Positions 28,234 to 36,633 of a stretch of 64,000 nt of DNA are shown piece after piece. The stretch lies in NCBI GenBank assembly GCA_035536455.1, contig DATLOC010000052.1:1-64000 (forward strand), read 5' to 3'. The position numbers and the translations under genes were made by a program. The notes below the pieces were generated by a model. It made no database searches, was not told the origin of the DNA, and saw only the letters and a list, made by a program, of their open reading frames with translations. Positions within the stretch are counted from its first letter, which is position 1, and the number at the start of each line of letters is the position of its first letter. The stretch comes from DASUNQ01 sp035536455. GTDB lineage: Bacteria > Acidobacteriota > Thermoanaerobaculia > Multivoradales > UBA5704.

Positions 28234-29421
28234 CTAGGAATTGTCGCCGTGGGTCTTCAAGAATGTCTTCGCACTGAACGGCTTGCTCGGCTCCCCCCGG
28301 ATCATCAGCCGGAGGTAGACATGGTAGTTAGGCAGGGAGATCAGGTCCTCTGGCTCGAACGTGGGTGCGAGCTCCCGAGCAATGATCGGCGCGTCGAGCG
28401 CACCGACGCGGAAGGCGATGAACGTCCCCACGTTCCCGAACACTGCATCCCGCACCTCCGTCTCAAGCTGGGAGAGGTACTGATGCGCGAGCACAAGCCC
28501 CACCCGGTACTTCCGTAGCTCCGAGAGCATGGTCGCCAGGGTTAGGGTGGCGAAGGTGTGGAACTCGTCGAGGTAGACGTAGAAGTCGCGGCGCCCTTCC
28601 TGTGGCCACTCTGCTCTGCCGAAAGCGGCAAGGCTCAGGCACGACACCAAGAGCGATCCCAGGAGCGCTGCCGGCCCTTCGCCGATCCGGCCGCGGGCGA
28701 GGTTCACGAGAAGAATCCGCCCTTCGTCCATGACTTCCCGTAGGTCGAAGCTAGACTGCTCAGCCCCGAGGATCTCCCGCAGCCGCGGGTCAGTCAGGAA
28801 CGCCCCCACCTTGTTCTGGAGAGGCGCTACCACCACGCCCCGCATGCCGGGGCTGTAGCGCTCGTACTCGTCGCGCCAGAAGGCGCGGACCTGCTCGTTG
28901 GTGACGCCGGCGACCACACCTCGCCGGTAGTCCCGGTCGGCGAGAAGTCGCGGGATGTCGGCGAGGCTCGCTCCTGGCGTCTCGAGGAGGGTGAAGACGA
29001 CATTCCGGAGCAGGTGCTCAAGCCGCGGTCCCCAATCATCGGGCCAGAGCTTCTTGAAGACCTCGACCATGCCGGCGGCCGCGAGCGGCCGCTTACCTGA
29101 GGGGATGCCGGCGAAGGGGTTGAAGGAGAAGCGGCAGCGGCTGTTCGGGACGTTCAGGTAGAGAACGTCCTTCCGTCGCGCCTCGGGCACGAGCTTCACC
29201 ACTTCCTCGACCAGGTCGCCGTGCGGATCGAAGAGCGCCAATCCCTCGCCAGCCTGGAGGTCTTGGAGGATCAGGGTCTTGAGGAGTGTGGACTTGCCGG
29301 TGCCGGTGCGGCCGATGCTGTAGAGGTGCATGAGCCGATCGCGCTTCCGAATGCCAAAGAGCGTCCGCGTGTTGCGGTGGTTGGTGCGGGCGAAGTAAGT
29401 GATGCGGTCGTCGGAGTGCAT
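28234..29421 (-). CDS. TraD/VirD4-like ATPase, short form
   Basis: A 395-residue ATPase with Walker A SIGRTGTGKSTLLK near residues 36-43, DPHGDLVEEVV, a Walker B YVYLDEFHTFATLT and a sensor-like AHQYLSQL. It aligns through its length with the core of the larger ATPase at 18908-21922 but has no long N- or C-terminal additions. The Met at 29421 begins the conserved part. It would energise DNA movement or be a helicase-like HerA relative. No TM helices are visible. Confidence 0.85.
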   Translation of the reverse strand: MHSDDRITYFARTNHRNTRTLFGIRKRDRLMHLYSIGRTGTGKSTLLKTLILQDLQAGEGLALFDPHGDLVEEVVKLVPEARRKDVLYLNVPNSRCRFSFNPFAGIPSGKRPLAAAGMVEVFKKLWPDDWGPRLEHLLRNVVFTLLETPGASLADIPRLLADRDYRRGVVAGVTNEQVRAFWRDEYERYSPGMRGVVVAPLQNKVGAFLTDPRLREILGAEQSSFDLREVMDEGRILLVNLARGRIGEGPAALLGSLLVSCLSLAAFGRAEWPQEGRRDFYVYLDEFHTFATLTLATMLSELRKYRVGLVLAHQYLSQLETEVRDAVFGNVGTFIAFRVGALDAPIIARELAPTFEPEDLISLPNYHVYLRLMIRGEPSKPFSAKTFLKTHGDNS

Positions 29422-29558
29422 CCGCCCATCGTGATGGACCGCCCCACTCCTTCCAAGGCGTCCTTTTCTGACGCACACCAAAGCTCCCCCGTTCTTCGCG
29501 GGGAAAGCTTGTGTGTCCTCTCCGTAAGGACACCCTAGTCAAATCCACCGTAACCTAC

Positions 29559-30071
29559 TTACCTCTCCTCCACTTCTCGTGTTCGCAGGAACGTGAGCGC
29601 AAACGACGTCGCGCTGAAGATTGCCATGCGCCTGTCCTCGGTCTCCCAGATTCGCCGCTTCTTCGGGAGGCTCGGGGAAAGTTCAGGAAAGAGGCGCGAG
29701 GCCGCAACCGCGATCTCCCATTTAGTCGTTCCTGACGCGGCAAACATTCGCTTGACGTCGGCGCGACTGATTCTCTTTACCTCAATGCCGCGGGCTCGGG
29801 CGCACTCTTCTGCAATGTCCGCGCGCCTGGGTGCTCGCCCGCCGCGTCGAGAGTCGCTCATGTCCTCGACGACGAGGACCTGTGGGTTCACCCGGTCCAG
29901 GAGCTTCTCGATCCGGCTTCGGTAAGCCGCATCGTCTTGTGTCGCCATGTGCACCAGCCCCCAGTCAACCAAGTGCCCGCTTCCTTCAAGCGCCGCAAAA
30001 GCAAAGCCGGGTGTCGTGGGGTCAAGCGCTAACGTCCTCACTGTGTGAATGCTTTTCATTTTGCCTTGCAA
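29559..30071 (-). CDS. RuvC-like Holliday junction resolvase
   Basis: A 170-residue protein with an RNase-H-fold RuvC pattern: TLALDPTTPGFAFAAL (first catalytic Asp), VLVVEDMSD (acidic residue in the second strand), IEVKRISRADVKRMF and WETEDRRMAIFSA with late acidic residues. Such proteins cut four-way DNA junctions, and phage or plasmid versions help in replication or resolution. A Met at 30059 is the alternative start. The gene overlaps the XRE regulator gene by about 50 bp on the same strand, so both are probably made from one message. Confidence 0.75.
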   Translation of the reverse strand: MQGKMKSIHTVRTLALDPTTPGFAFAALEGSGHLVDWGLVHMATQDDAAYRSRIEKLLDRVNPQVLVVEDMSDSRRGGRAPRRADIAEECARARGIEVKRISRADVKRMFAASGTTKWEIAVAASRLFPELSPSLPKKRRIWETEDRRMAIFSATSFALTFLRTREVEER

Positions 30072-30402
30072 GCCGCCCAGCGAGACCTTGGAGAAAGGAG
30101 AGCTTCTGCAAGTTTTCAGGGCTCTCTTCCTTGGTATGCCGGATCAGCTCGGGTAAGCGTTCTCTGATAATGGATTCGACCTTGTGCACTTCGCCGGTGA
30201 AGAGCTCCCGCATGGGTACGCCAAAGAGCAGCTCGTAGCCAAGCGCGACCTGTAACGTGGGAATCCGGTCACTCCCCTCATGCCGCGTGACCCGACTGCC
30301 GGTCGCGACACCCATGAGGAAGGCAACCTCGTCCTGCGACAGGTGATTTCGCCTACGGTGGGTACGGAGATAGTTTTGTAATGGTGTGAATGTCATATCC
30401 AC
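30022..30402 (-). CDS. XRE-family helix-turn-helix regulator
   Basis: A 126-residue protein with an N-terminal helix-turn-helix (LQNYLRTHRRRNHLSQDEVAFLMG, then VTRHEGSDRIPTLQVALGYELLFG) and a C-terminal helical tail. It begins GTG GAT ATG at 30402, so either GTG or the ATG two codons later may be used. It would control the element's replication or transfer genes. It precedes the RuvC-like gene on the same strand. Confidence 0.85.
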   Translation of the reverse strand: MDMTFTPLQNYLRTHRRRNHLSQDEVAFLMGVATGSRVTRHEGSDRIPTLQVALGYELLFGVPMRELFTGEVHKVESIIRERLPELIRHTKEESPENLQKLSFLQGLAGRLARQNEKHSHSEDVSA

Positions 30403-30483
30403 CGTGACAACTTACTTGACACGACGTCAAATGCAAGGCGTAAAAAGCTGCCGGGGTCGGCAGGTTTCGGGAGGAGGAGAATA

Positions 30484-30622
30484 GGACGTTGGGGACGTTG
30501 GGGACGTTGGGGACGTTGGGGACGTTCTACGGGGCGGGCAGGCCAGGAAGCCTTATGTTTCCGTGCCTAGATTGGCGGTGCCGTCCTCCTGTGGGACATC
30601 CCCAACGTCCCCAATGTCCTGC
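30484..30622. repeat. 9-bp tandem repeat and matching inverted copy
   Basis: GGACGTTGG is repeated almost five times at 30484-30526 on the + strand. About 75 bp to the right, 30597-30622 holds the reverse complement (ccccaacgtccccaatgtcc) within the end of the AAA ATPase gene. The minus-strand RNA can therefore fold into a strong GC stem at its 3' end, a likely terminator or stability element for that gene. Confidence 0.7.
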
Positions 30623-31911
30623 TCCGAGGGCACGCTGTACTTCTCGAAGAGTCGTGCGAGTTTGGGGTGCTCGCTGGCCGGGATAACGAAGGTGCCACCG
30701 CGCTTCTGCGGAGTGAGCATGAGCTTTCGCCTCAGTACCGAGCCGATCCAGCGGGGCGTCACGACGTACTCGTACTCCGCAGCGTGCCGATTGGCAAAGC
30801 GCTTGGTGATCTCGGAAACCGACAGCGGCAGACCCTCCGCGCGCAGCTCGTGAAGCACGGCCAACACCTCGGCCTCGATCGCCATGGCGCGCTCGGCCGA
30901 AAGCGCCTGGCCTGATCGGCGGGCAAGCGAGAGGAGCCGTTCTCGCGTCTCTTCACTTGAAACGGTCGACAGAAGCGGGACGAGAATTTGGCTCAGACGT
31001 GGCTCAAGACCTGGGGGCAGGGCCGCAGTGAGGTCTCTGCTCTTCCCGCGCGTCTGGAGGCGATACAGAAGAAGCTTGTTTCTGAGTTGCCGCGCCTCCT
31101 CCTCGAAGCTCTCCGGCAGGTTGATCGGGATGTCTTTTCGCAGCGGCCGCATCCCCATGTCCTCGGAGAGGCAACGGCTCTCAAGCGCCCGGTCGTCGAA
31201 GAGGCTACGGGTCGCTATGAGCTTGGGGCCGAAGACGTGAAAGGCCCGCGGGTTGAACTCCTTAGACGGTGTCTGCTCGCTTCGCAGTACCGGGAAGCCG
31301 CGGGCGTTGCCGTTGTTGAGGATCTTGACGATGTCGGCCTTCTCGTCCGAAGCGCGGAAGTCGCCTTCGTCGATGACGAGAGTTCCCTGGACGGCATCAA
31401 GGATGCGGAAGATTGGAGAGACGGTCGAGGCGCCCGAGGCGAAGATCGGTTTGTAGCAGAGAGAGCCGACGGTGAGGAGAAAGCGGGACTTGCCGCTCCC
31501 GTAATCACCGCGGACCCGCAGGTACGGCACCTCGTTGAACGCGTCGTAGATCCAGGTGAAGAGGACGTATGCGGCGGAGACTTCCTCAAAGAGTTCGCCG
31601 AGGTCGACGTAGCGGTGAATGAAGCGCCGCACGTCAAGGAGGAGTTCTTCCTCGGAGCCGTACTCATCCGGAGCAGAGGGAAAGAGCACGACCCGATGGG
31701 TCAGCAGATTGTTCTCCGGGGAGTACGGAACAAGACTCACGCCGGAGGGAAGCTCGACTCGCTTCTCCACTCGCCAGCCGGCACCATCAAAGACTACGAA
31801 TCCAGTTGCGGGAGTGGCGGGGTCAAACACCGTCTCGAGGAGCTCGCCGGAGGACAAGATGGCGGAGACAGCCGGCCGTATCCGGGTTCTCTTGGGGGCG
31901 TTGTCAGGCAT
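30553..31911 (-). CDS. AAA ATPase, D5/DUF3631-like replication ATPase
   Basis: A 452-residue protein. After a 130-residue N-terminal part it has Walker A RGDYGSGKSRFL near residues 134-141, Walker B TLVIDEGDF and an arginine-rich sensor (LIATRSLFDDRALESRCLSE). The C-terminal 100 residues look like a winged helix (LSVSEITKRFANRHAAEYEYVVTPRWIGSVL). Similar ATPases are found next to primase-like proteins on phages and integrative elements. It overlaps the Toprim gene by 8 bp, supporting a joint primase/helicase function. The end of the gene carries a repeat described separately. Confidence 0.75.
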   Translation of the reverse strand: MPDNAPKRTRIRPAVSAILSSGELLETVFDPATPATGFVVFDGAGWRVEKRVELPSGVSLVPYSPENNLLTHRVVLFPSAPDEYGSEEELLLDVRRFIHRYVDLGELFEEVSAAYVLFTWIYDAFNEVPYLRVRGDYGSGKSRFLLTVGSLCYKPIFASGASTVSPIFRILDAVQGTLVIDEGDFRASDEKADIVKILNNGNARGFPVLRSEQTPSKEFNPRAFHVFGPKLIATRSLFDDRALESRCLSEDMGMRPLRKDIPINLPESFEEEARQLRNKLLLYRLQTRGKSRDLTAALPPGLEPRLSQILVPLLSTVSSEETRERLLSLARRSGQALSAERAMAIEAEVLAVLHELRAEGLPLSVSEITKRFANRHAAEYEYVVTPRWIGSVLRRKLMLTPQKRGGTFVIPASEHPKLARLFEKYSVPSEQDIGDVGDVPQEDGTANLGTET

Positions 31912-32518
31912 CGGTTGAATCGGCCGCTCGTTTCAGAAGCGCCCGGAAGTCCGCTCTCGTCCCTTGCAGCTCCACAAAGAACTCGTAGAGCCCGCCGCCG
32001 TGACCGACCTCCGGCGGAAGCGTTACGATCCGCGCCTCTGGAACGAGATCGCGCAGGATGAGCGCCGAGCCGATGCTTTCGGCGTGTCGCCTGAAGCAGA
32101 TGAAGCACCCTCGGGCCTTGCGCAACGCCGGCGCCCACTCGGGCCGGAATGACAAACCGTCTCCAGTCGCCGAGAGCGCGTTGAAGCCCTGGCCCGACAG
32201 GAGCAAGCTCTCGACCACTCCCTCGGTGAGGATGACTTGCTGCGGATTGAGATTGAGGACGGGCTCGCCGTAGAGGTAAGAGCGCTCTCCCTCCTGAGGC
32301 AGCACGGAGAGACGGCCCTGCTCATCGAAAACCGCGTGCTCGAAAGCGACGACCGTTCGATCGCGCGAGAAAACAGGAATGGTGATTTGCTCTCCGTCCC
32401 ACCCGATGAGGCGGGCATGGATGAGCGCGGACGGTATCCCGCAGCCCTCCAGCGCAAACCACAAGTCCTCAGGAAGATTGCGATGGAAGTTCACTGCTTG
32501 TTGAAACTGTAGCGTCAT
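31904..32518 (-). CDS. Toprim-type primase-like protein
   Basis: A 204-residue protein starting MTLQFQQAVNFHRNLPEDLW. It carries a degenerate Toprim pattern (QQVILTEGVVESLLLSGQG with the acidic Glu, then ALSATGDGL and RGCFICFRRHAESIGSA) like the catalytic part of DnaG-type primases, without a zinc-finger domain. The family includes small primases of phages and integrative elements. It overlaps the downstream AAA ATPase. Upstream is a divergent gap shared with the small + strand gene at 32634. The usual second Asp-x-Asp of Toprim is not obvious, so catalytic activity is uncertain. Confidence 0.65.
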   Translation of the reverse strand: MTLQFQQAVNFHRNLPEDLWFALEGCGIPSALIHARLIGWDGEQITIPVFSRDRTVVAFEHAVFDEQGRLSVLPQEGERSYLYGEPVLNLNPQQVILTEGVVESLLLSGQGFNALSATGDGLSFRPEWAPALRKARGCFICFRRHAESIGSALILRDLVPEARIVTLPPEVGHGGGLYEFFVELQGTRADFRALLKRAADSTDA

Positions 32519-32633
32519 GGAGCACAGAGTACGGACGCCGTGATCGAGCGGAAGACGCCGCATTCTGCCGAACCCGGCATACGGCAGAAAACGAAGTCTT
32601 GTGCGATAACAAACTCGAATCTACCCTTTGGCG

Positions 32634-32867
32634 ATGCACACATCGCCACTCACAATGACCGACCTCTTTCCTGGCCTCACGCCCGAAGAGCAGGAGGAGG
32701 CACGCGCCGCCTTGCGGCGTTACCTAGACTTCATCGTGCGTCTGCACGGCCGCATTGCCTCTGATCCTGAAGAGCGAGAACGCTTCGCGGCTTTGACAGA
32801 GCAGTACCGGGCTCGTAGGATTGAGGATGGTCGATCATTTACAAGCCAACAAGACACCGATGTATGA
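32634..32867 (+). CDS. Small helical protein paired with recombinase 2
   Basis: About 77 residues; the conserved-looking part starts MTDLFPGLTPEEQEEARAAL at ATG 32655, and earlier ATGs lie at 32634. It is one amphipathic helical hairpin with no clear DNA-binding motif. Its stop overlaps the start of the second recombinase (ATGA type), so they are translationally coupled. Small proteins of this kind next to large serine recombinases are good candidates for a recombination directionality factor; this is an inference from position. Confidence 0.65.
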   Translation: MHTSPLTMTDLFPGLTPEEQEEARAALRRYLDFIVRLHGRIASDPEERERFAALTEQYRARRIEDGRSFTSQQDTDV

Positions 32868-34516
32868 AGCAGTGCTTTGCATACATTCGTGTCTCACATC
32901 CAAAGCAGGAGGAGGCGAGCGCCTCCTTCACTGAGCAGCACAGCGCTATCTCTCGCTATGCGAAGCGCGAGGGTCTCGACATCATCGAGTGGTTTCAGGA
33001 AGTGCAGACGGCAGCGAAGCGCGGACGGCCGGTTTTCGCCAAGGTGGTGAAGCTTCTCCGCGGAGGCAAGGCGCAGGGGCTCATCATGCACAAGATCGAC
33101 CGCTCAAGCCGCAACTACTACGACTGGGCGGAGATCAGCGAGTTAGCCGACGGCGGCGTCTCGATTCACTTCGCCAATGAGAACCTGGAGCTCGGCTCCC
33201 GCGGCCGGCGCCTCATGGCCGACATCCAGGCGGTCTTCGCCACCGACTACATCAGAAACCTCCGGGAGGAGATCCACAAGGGAATCAACGGCAGACTGAC
33301 TGAGGGACTCCTGCCCTGGGCGGCACCGCTCGGCTATATCAATCCTGGCCGAGGAGGAAAGAAGAAAACTATCTGCCCGGTCAAGGGGCCGCTCGTCCGG
33401 CAGGCGTTTGAACTCTATGGTAGCGGTCGCTACACGCTGCGAACTCTTTGCGACGAACTGTACCGACGAGGACTGCGGAATCAGCGCGGCGGGCGGCTCA
33501 CGGTCAGCGGGCTCGCCACGCTCCTGAACAATCCCTTCTTCATCGGCCTCATGCTCTACAAAAAACGAGGTGAGCTGCACAAGGGAGCACACGAGGCACT
33601 GATCCCGAAGGCTCTCTTCGATCGAGTGCAACGAAGGCTTCACGACAAAGCGCAACAGGCGATCAAGAAGCACGTCTTCATCTATCGCCGAATGTTTCGC
33701 TGCGCTCGCTGCGGTTTCTCTCTCATTGGAGAGCGCCAAAAGGGACACGCCTATTATCGCTGCCACTCATGCTCGCGGACCTGTGTCCGGGAGGAAGCGC
33801 TTGAGGGTGCGATCCGAGAGGCGCTTGCATCGCTAAGGATCTCCCCTGAGCAGCGCAAGAGCTTTGACGCGGCCGTGACCGATCTTGTCGGCGAGCATGA
33901 GGGGAAAGAGGAAGAGGTACGGGAGGCGTTGAAGCGCGAGCTCACCTCGCTCCAGACCCGCCAGGATAGACTCGTCGATGCCTACCTTGAAGGGGCGCTC
34001 GACAAGGAAACTTTCGAGAGCAGGAAAACACGGCTGCTTTTCGAGAGAAGAGACCTCGAGGAGAGACTCGCTGATGACACCAGCGCCGCCGAATACGGCC
34101 AGAGGCTCTCCGAAATCCTCGAACTGGCCTCTACCGCCTTGTTGAGCCATGAGATGGCGACGGGAGAAGAACGGCGCGAACACCTGGAAATTCTGACCTC
34201 GAACCGCAAGGTAGAGGACAAAAACGTTGAGGTTGAGCTGGCCTTCCCCTTCTCTCTACTGGCTCATCTACCCAAAATTCAATCAGGTGCACGTAAGCGG
34301 GTCAGATCTCGAAGCGGTACAAACCTGCCGGAGGCGTCAGGTGCACGTAGTCGGGACAGTTCTCGAAGCGGTACAAACCTGCCGGAGTCGGCAGATACAC
34401 CCCCACTCGCTCATCCTGTATCTGGACCGAGACACATTCTTGAAGAGATCTACGACTGGATTCGGAAGAATCCCGAAGTACCTACCAGTGTACTCGGGAC
34501 TTCCCGAGACTGCTAA
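32864..34516 (+). CDS. Second large serine recombinase
   Basis: A 550-residue site-specific recombinase. Domains: resolvase catalytic domain with CFAYIRVSHPKQEEAS (nucleophile Ser11), IDRSSRNYYDWAEI, recombinase domain (GYINPGRGGKKK, NNPFFIGLMLYK), zinc ribbon (CARCG...CHSC) and a coiled coil. The normal family end is VEDKNVEVELAFPFSLLAHL near residue 465. The last 80 or so residues are a tail not seen in standard recombinases: two SRSGTNLPE repeats, then HPVSGPRHILEEIYDWIRKN. That tail is repeated three more times downstream as free-standing pieces. It is on the opposite strand from the element integrase, so it may drive a nested insertion or the cargo array. Confidence 0.9.
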   Translation: MKQCFAYIRVSHPKQEEASASFTEQHSAISRYAKREGLDIIEWFQEVQTAAKRGRPVFAKVVKLLRGGKAQGLIMHKIDRSSRNYYDWAEISELADGGVSIHFANENLELGSRGRRLMADIQAVFATDYIRNLREEIHKGINGRLTEGLLPWAAPLGYINPGRGGKKKTICPVKGPLVRQAFELYGSGRYTLRTLCDELYRRGLRNQRGGRLTVSGLATLLNNPFFIGLMLYKKRGELHKGAHEALIPKALFDRVQRRLHDKAQQAIKKHVFIYRRMFRCARCGFSLIGERQKGHAYYRCHSCSRTCVREEALEGAIREALASLRISPEQRKSFDAAVTDLVGEHEGKEEEVREALKRELTSLQTRQDRLVDAYLEGALDKETFESRKTRLLFERRDLEERLADDTSAAEYGQRLSEILELASTALLSHEMATGEERREHLEILTSNRKVEDKNVEVELAFPFSLLAHLPKIQSGARKRVRSRSGTNLPEASGARSRDSSRSGTNLPESADTPPLAHPVSGPRHILEEIYDWIRKNPEVPTSVLGTSRDC

Positions 34517-34558
34517 GGAGTAGATCGGTTCACACCCCGCCGCCAGGCGGGGTGTGTT
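34287..34558 (+). repeat. Recombinase-tail repeat, copy 1 (in gene 3' end)
   Basis: This is the 3' part of recombinase 2. It contains two short blocks, each ending in a CTGCCGGAG-type stem (CTGCCGGAGGCGTCAG at 34325-34340, CTGCCGGAGTCGGCAG at 34379-34394), a coding stretch for the SGTNLPE and HPVSGPRH tail, and a terminator stem CACACCCCGCC...GGCGGGGTGTG at 34531-34556. Similar units recur at 36297, 39000 and 42030. Confidence 0.85.
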
Positions 34559-34761
34559 CTTTGCCTCCCTTGGTTCGACGAGCTCCTCATCACACAGGTG
34601 CTGCTCCTGGCACCTTTCTCCCTACCGGCCGTGAGGGATTTGGCGGGGCTCCTACGTTATGCCCTGTGCCGCGGCACGCTGGGAGGCGCAGAGCCGGGTA
34701 ACGAGCCTACACCCAAGAATCCCCAGCATCATGCCAGCGACTTATGCAGGAGGTCCACATC
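34517..34761. other. Terminator and spacer after recombinase 2
   Basis: The first 45 bp are the stem-loop terminator of repeat copy 1. The remaining 200 bp have no recognised gene. A ribosome site AGGAGG at 34748-34753 leads the next gene. Confidence 0.5.
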
Positions 34762-36237
34762 ATGACAAGGGTCATAGCACCATTCGGATACGTTCTCCGC
34801 ACTCTAGGACGGCTGCCGTTAGCCGCCGCAGCCGCAGCCATCATTTCCTTATCAACACTTTCGCGCAGCGTGGGTCGACGAAGCACGCGCCTGCTCGGTG
34901 CTCTGTTGTTGTTGTCGGCGTGTGTGCAAATCCCGAAAGGATTCAACCCGAGCTCGGCTTTGGGGACTGAGGTCCGGTTGCATGAGAGCGGGAGGGTCGA
35001 TCATATCGCGCACGGCGCTGGCGTATGGGTGGACGCCGACTCTGGGCGAGTCATGGGTGCGGTTTTGGAACGCCCCAGCAGCCCTCCGGACCGAGTCGAG
35101 ACCATTCCTGCCTCATCTATTGTTCAGCTCGGCGAACGCGCTGGCCAGGCACCACAGATCGTCACGATGACGGAAGGCTCGCCGCTGCTGGGTGACCGCG
35201 GGCGCTTCTTCGTGGCGTGGCTGCAGGAAGGGGCTGTCTTTCGCCAGTTCTGCAATTTTGCGGACATGCATCCGTATTCGAGTTCGCTCATACCGACGCG
35301 TGTCACCGAAGGCAGCGCAAACGTCGTTGATTACGACGTTGTGTCCTCCCCACTGGATTCCGCCGTCATACTCGCCACAGTAGAATCTGACCAGTCAATT
35401 CGCGTCCTACGTATTTCGTTCGCTCCAGCCGAGAGCGATTTGATGCGTGTGGATGAAATCCTGCGTCGCCGCACTGATTTGCTAAGGAGCGGGACGAGTT
35501 TTGCGAATGTCACTATCTCCAGCGTGTTTGGCGAGTCAAGCGACGGCAATGTGCGCTATATGGTAGCCTGGCCAGAGCTCCACGCGATCAGATTTCTACT
35601 GCTCGCCGCGAATGGACGAGTGCTCTATGAAGATCAGATCAGGGCAGAGACCTCCACCATTCGAAGTGCCTACGATCCAGTGAATCGTCGGTTTCTCGTC
35701 GTTTTCAGTTCGGGGGCGGTCGTGGCCTCCGCCGTTATTTTTCCGAATGGGACCTCAGGCGGCGTGACCAATATTGGCTCGGGTAACGTGCGCCCGCCGG
35801 TTCCGCCGGGTCCGTTCACCGTTGTCGAGGATGGAAAGACGTTTCGCATCTTTCGCTCCCTCCCCCCAAGTGGGCATGGCCGCATCCTTAGCGCGGTGAC
35901 TGCCACCGGCGCGGCAGAACCGAGCTTTCGCGTTGCCTTCTGGGAATGGATGTACGTGACCGAACGGAGGCAGCAGGTCATCGCTGGTAGACCCGGGGGT
36001 TTTGTGCCGCCGCAGCCTCCGCCCGTTACGCGGTGCTTTCAGCGAACGCAGAGGCTCTACACGCTCGGACTTGATGGGAGCGGCAGCCCCGTAGGCGACA
36101 AGCGCCCACACGGACCCGACTTCGGTTGTGGCAGCAGCCCCGGGTGGGGTACGGCTCTCAGTCGCGATGCACGTGTCGATCAACTGCTCATCTCGCCCAC
36201 TGGTTCTCATGAACTGCAGGTTGAGTTCGTTCCTTAA
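34762..36237 (+). CDS. Secreted lipoprotein, beta-rich
   Basis: About 491 residues. ATG 34762 has a good AGGAGG. The N-terminal 60 residues contain two hydrophobic stretches; the second ends LLGALLLLSACVQ, a lipobox with Cys, so an internal start or a long signal is possible. The mature part is beta-rich without an obvious repeat name (FAWLQEGAVFRQFCNF, YDVVSSPLDSAVILATVE, YDPVNRRFLVVFSSG), resembling a propeller-like secreted protein. It is the cargo of the first module after recombinase 2 and has low GC relative to host genes. No family recognised. Confidence 0.65.
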   Translation: MTRVIAPFGYVLRTLGRLPLAAAAAAIISLSTLSRSVGRRSTRLLGALLLLSACVQIPKGFNPSSALGTEVRLHESGRVDHIAHGAGVWVDADSGRVMGAVLERPSSPPDRVETIPASSIVQLGERAGQAPQIVTMTEGSPLLGDRGRFFVAWLQEGAVFRQFCNFADMHPYSSSLIPTRVTEGSANVVDYDVVSSPLDSAVILATVESDQSIRVLRISFAPAESDLMRVDEILRRRTDLLRSGTSFANVTISSVFGESSDGNVRYMVAWPELHAIRFLLLAANGRVLYEDQIRAETSTIRSAYDPVNRRFLVVFSSGAVVASAVIFPNGTSGGVTNIGSGNVRPPVPPGPFTVVEDGKTFRIFRSLPPSGHGRILSAVTATGAAEPSFRVAFWEWMYVTERRQQVIAGRPGGFVPPQPPPVTRCFQRTQRLYTLGLDGSGSPVGDKRPHGPDFGCGSSPGWGTALSRDARVDQLLISPTGSHELQVEFVP

Positions 36238-36633
36238 CGGTTAAGAGCGCATGACATGGTGGGGACGACGGCCCTTTAGAGGTGGGAAAACTCCTTAACC
36301 CCTGCCGGAGGCGGCAGCTTACTGCGAGGGTGCACGTAGTCGGAGCGGTACAAAGCTGCCGCGGGCGGCAAGTATACCCGCACCCATCCATCCTGTTTCT
36401 GGACCGAGACACGTTGTCGACGAGATCTACGACTGGCTATCCCGGAACCCCACGATGCATCTCAGTGTACCGTAGAGTATACGAGAGCACCAGAACTAGA
36501 ATCTCTCACATTCACACCCCGTCCTCAGGCGGGGTGTGACGCGTCCCGCGTTGTCCCTAGTCCTTCCTCGTCTGCGGCTCAGAGTCCTTCGCGTGGTACA
36601 TTTGCTCGGTCACTTCTCGTCTAACTGCGGACC
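36238..36633. other. Spacer holding repeat copy 2
   Basis: Apart from the repeat copy at 36297-36542 nothing else is seen. The 90 bp after the repeat hold the 3' end of the minus-strand membrane protein region. Confidence 0.5.
36297..36542 (+). repeat. Recombinase-tail repeat, copy 2
   Basis: The stem CTGCCGGAGGCGGCAG is at 36302-36317, and a second variant at 36356-36370. In the recombinase frame it would read LPEAAAYCEGARSRSGTKLP then HPVSGPRHVVDEIYDW, ending early at a TAG. The unit closes with the stem CACACCCCG...CGGGGTGTG at 36513-36538. Conservative changes (IL to VV, E to D) relative to copy 1 suggest the peptide was under selection. No start codon precedes it. Confidence 0.8.

Noticed and set aside
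30484..30526. 9-bp repeat as replication-origin iterons
   Set aside because: Units are head-to-tail without spacing and have a complementary stretch nearby, which fits an RNA stem better. An origin role is not excluded.
36282..36539. ORF LFLDRDTLSTRSTTG in repeat copy 2
   Set aside because: It is in a different frame from the recombinase tail, which is the frame with conservative substitutions.
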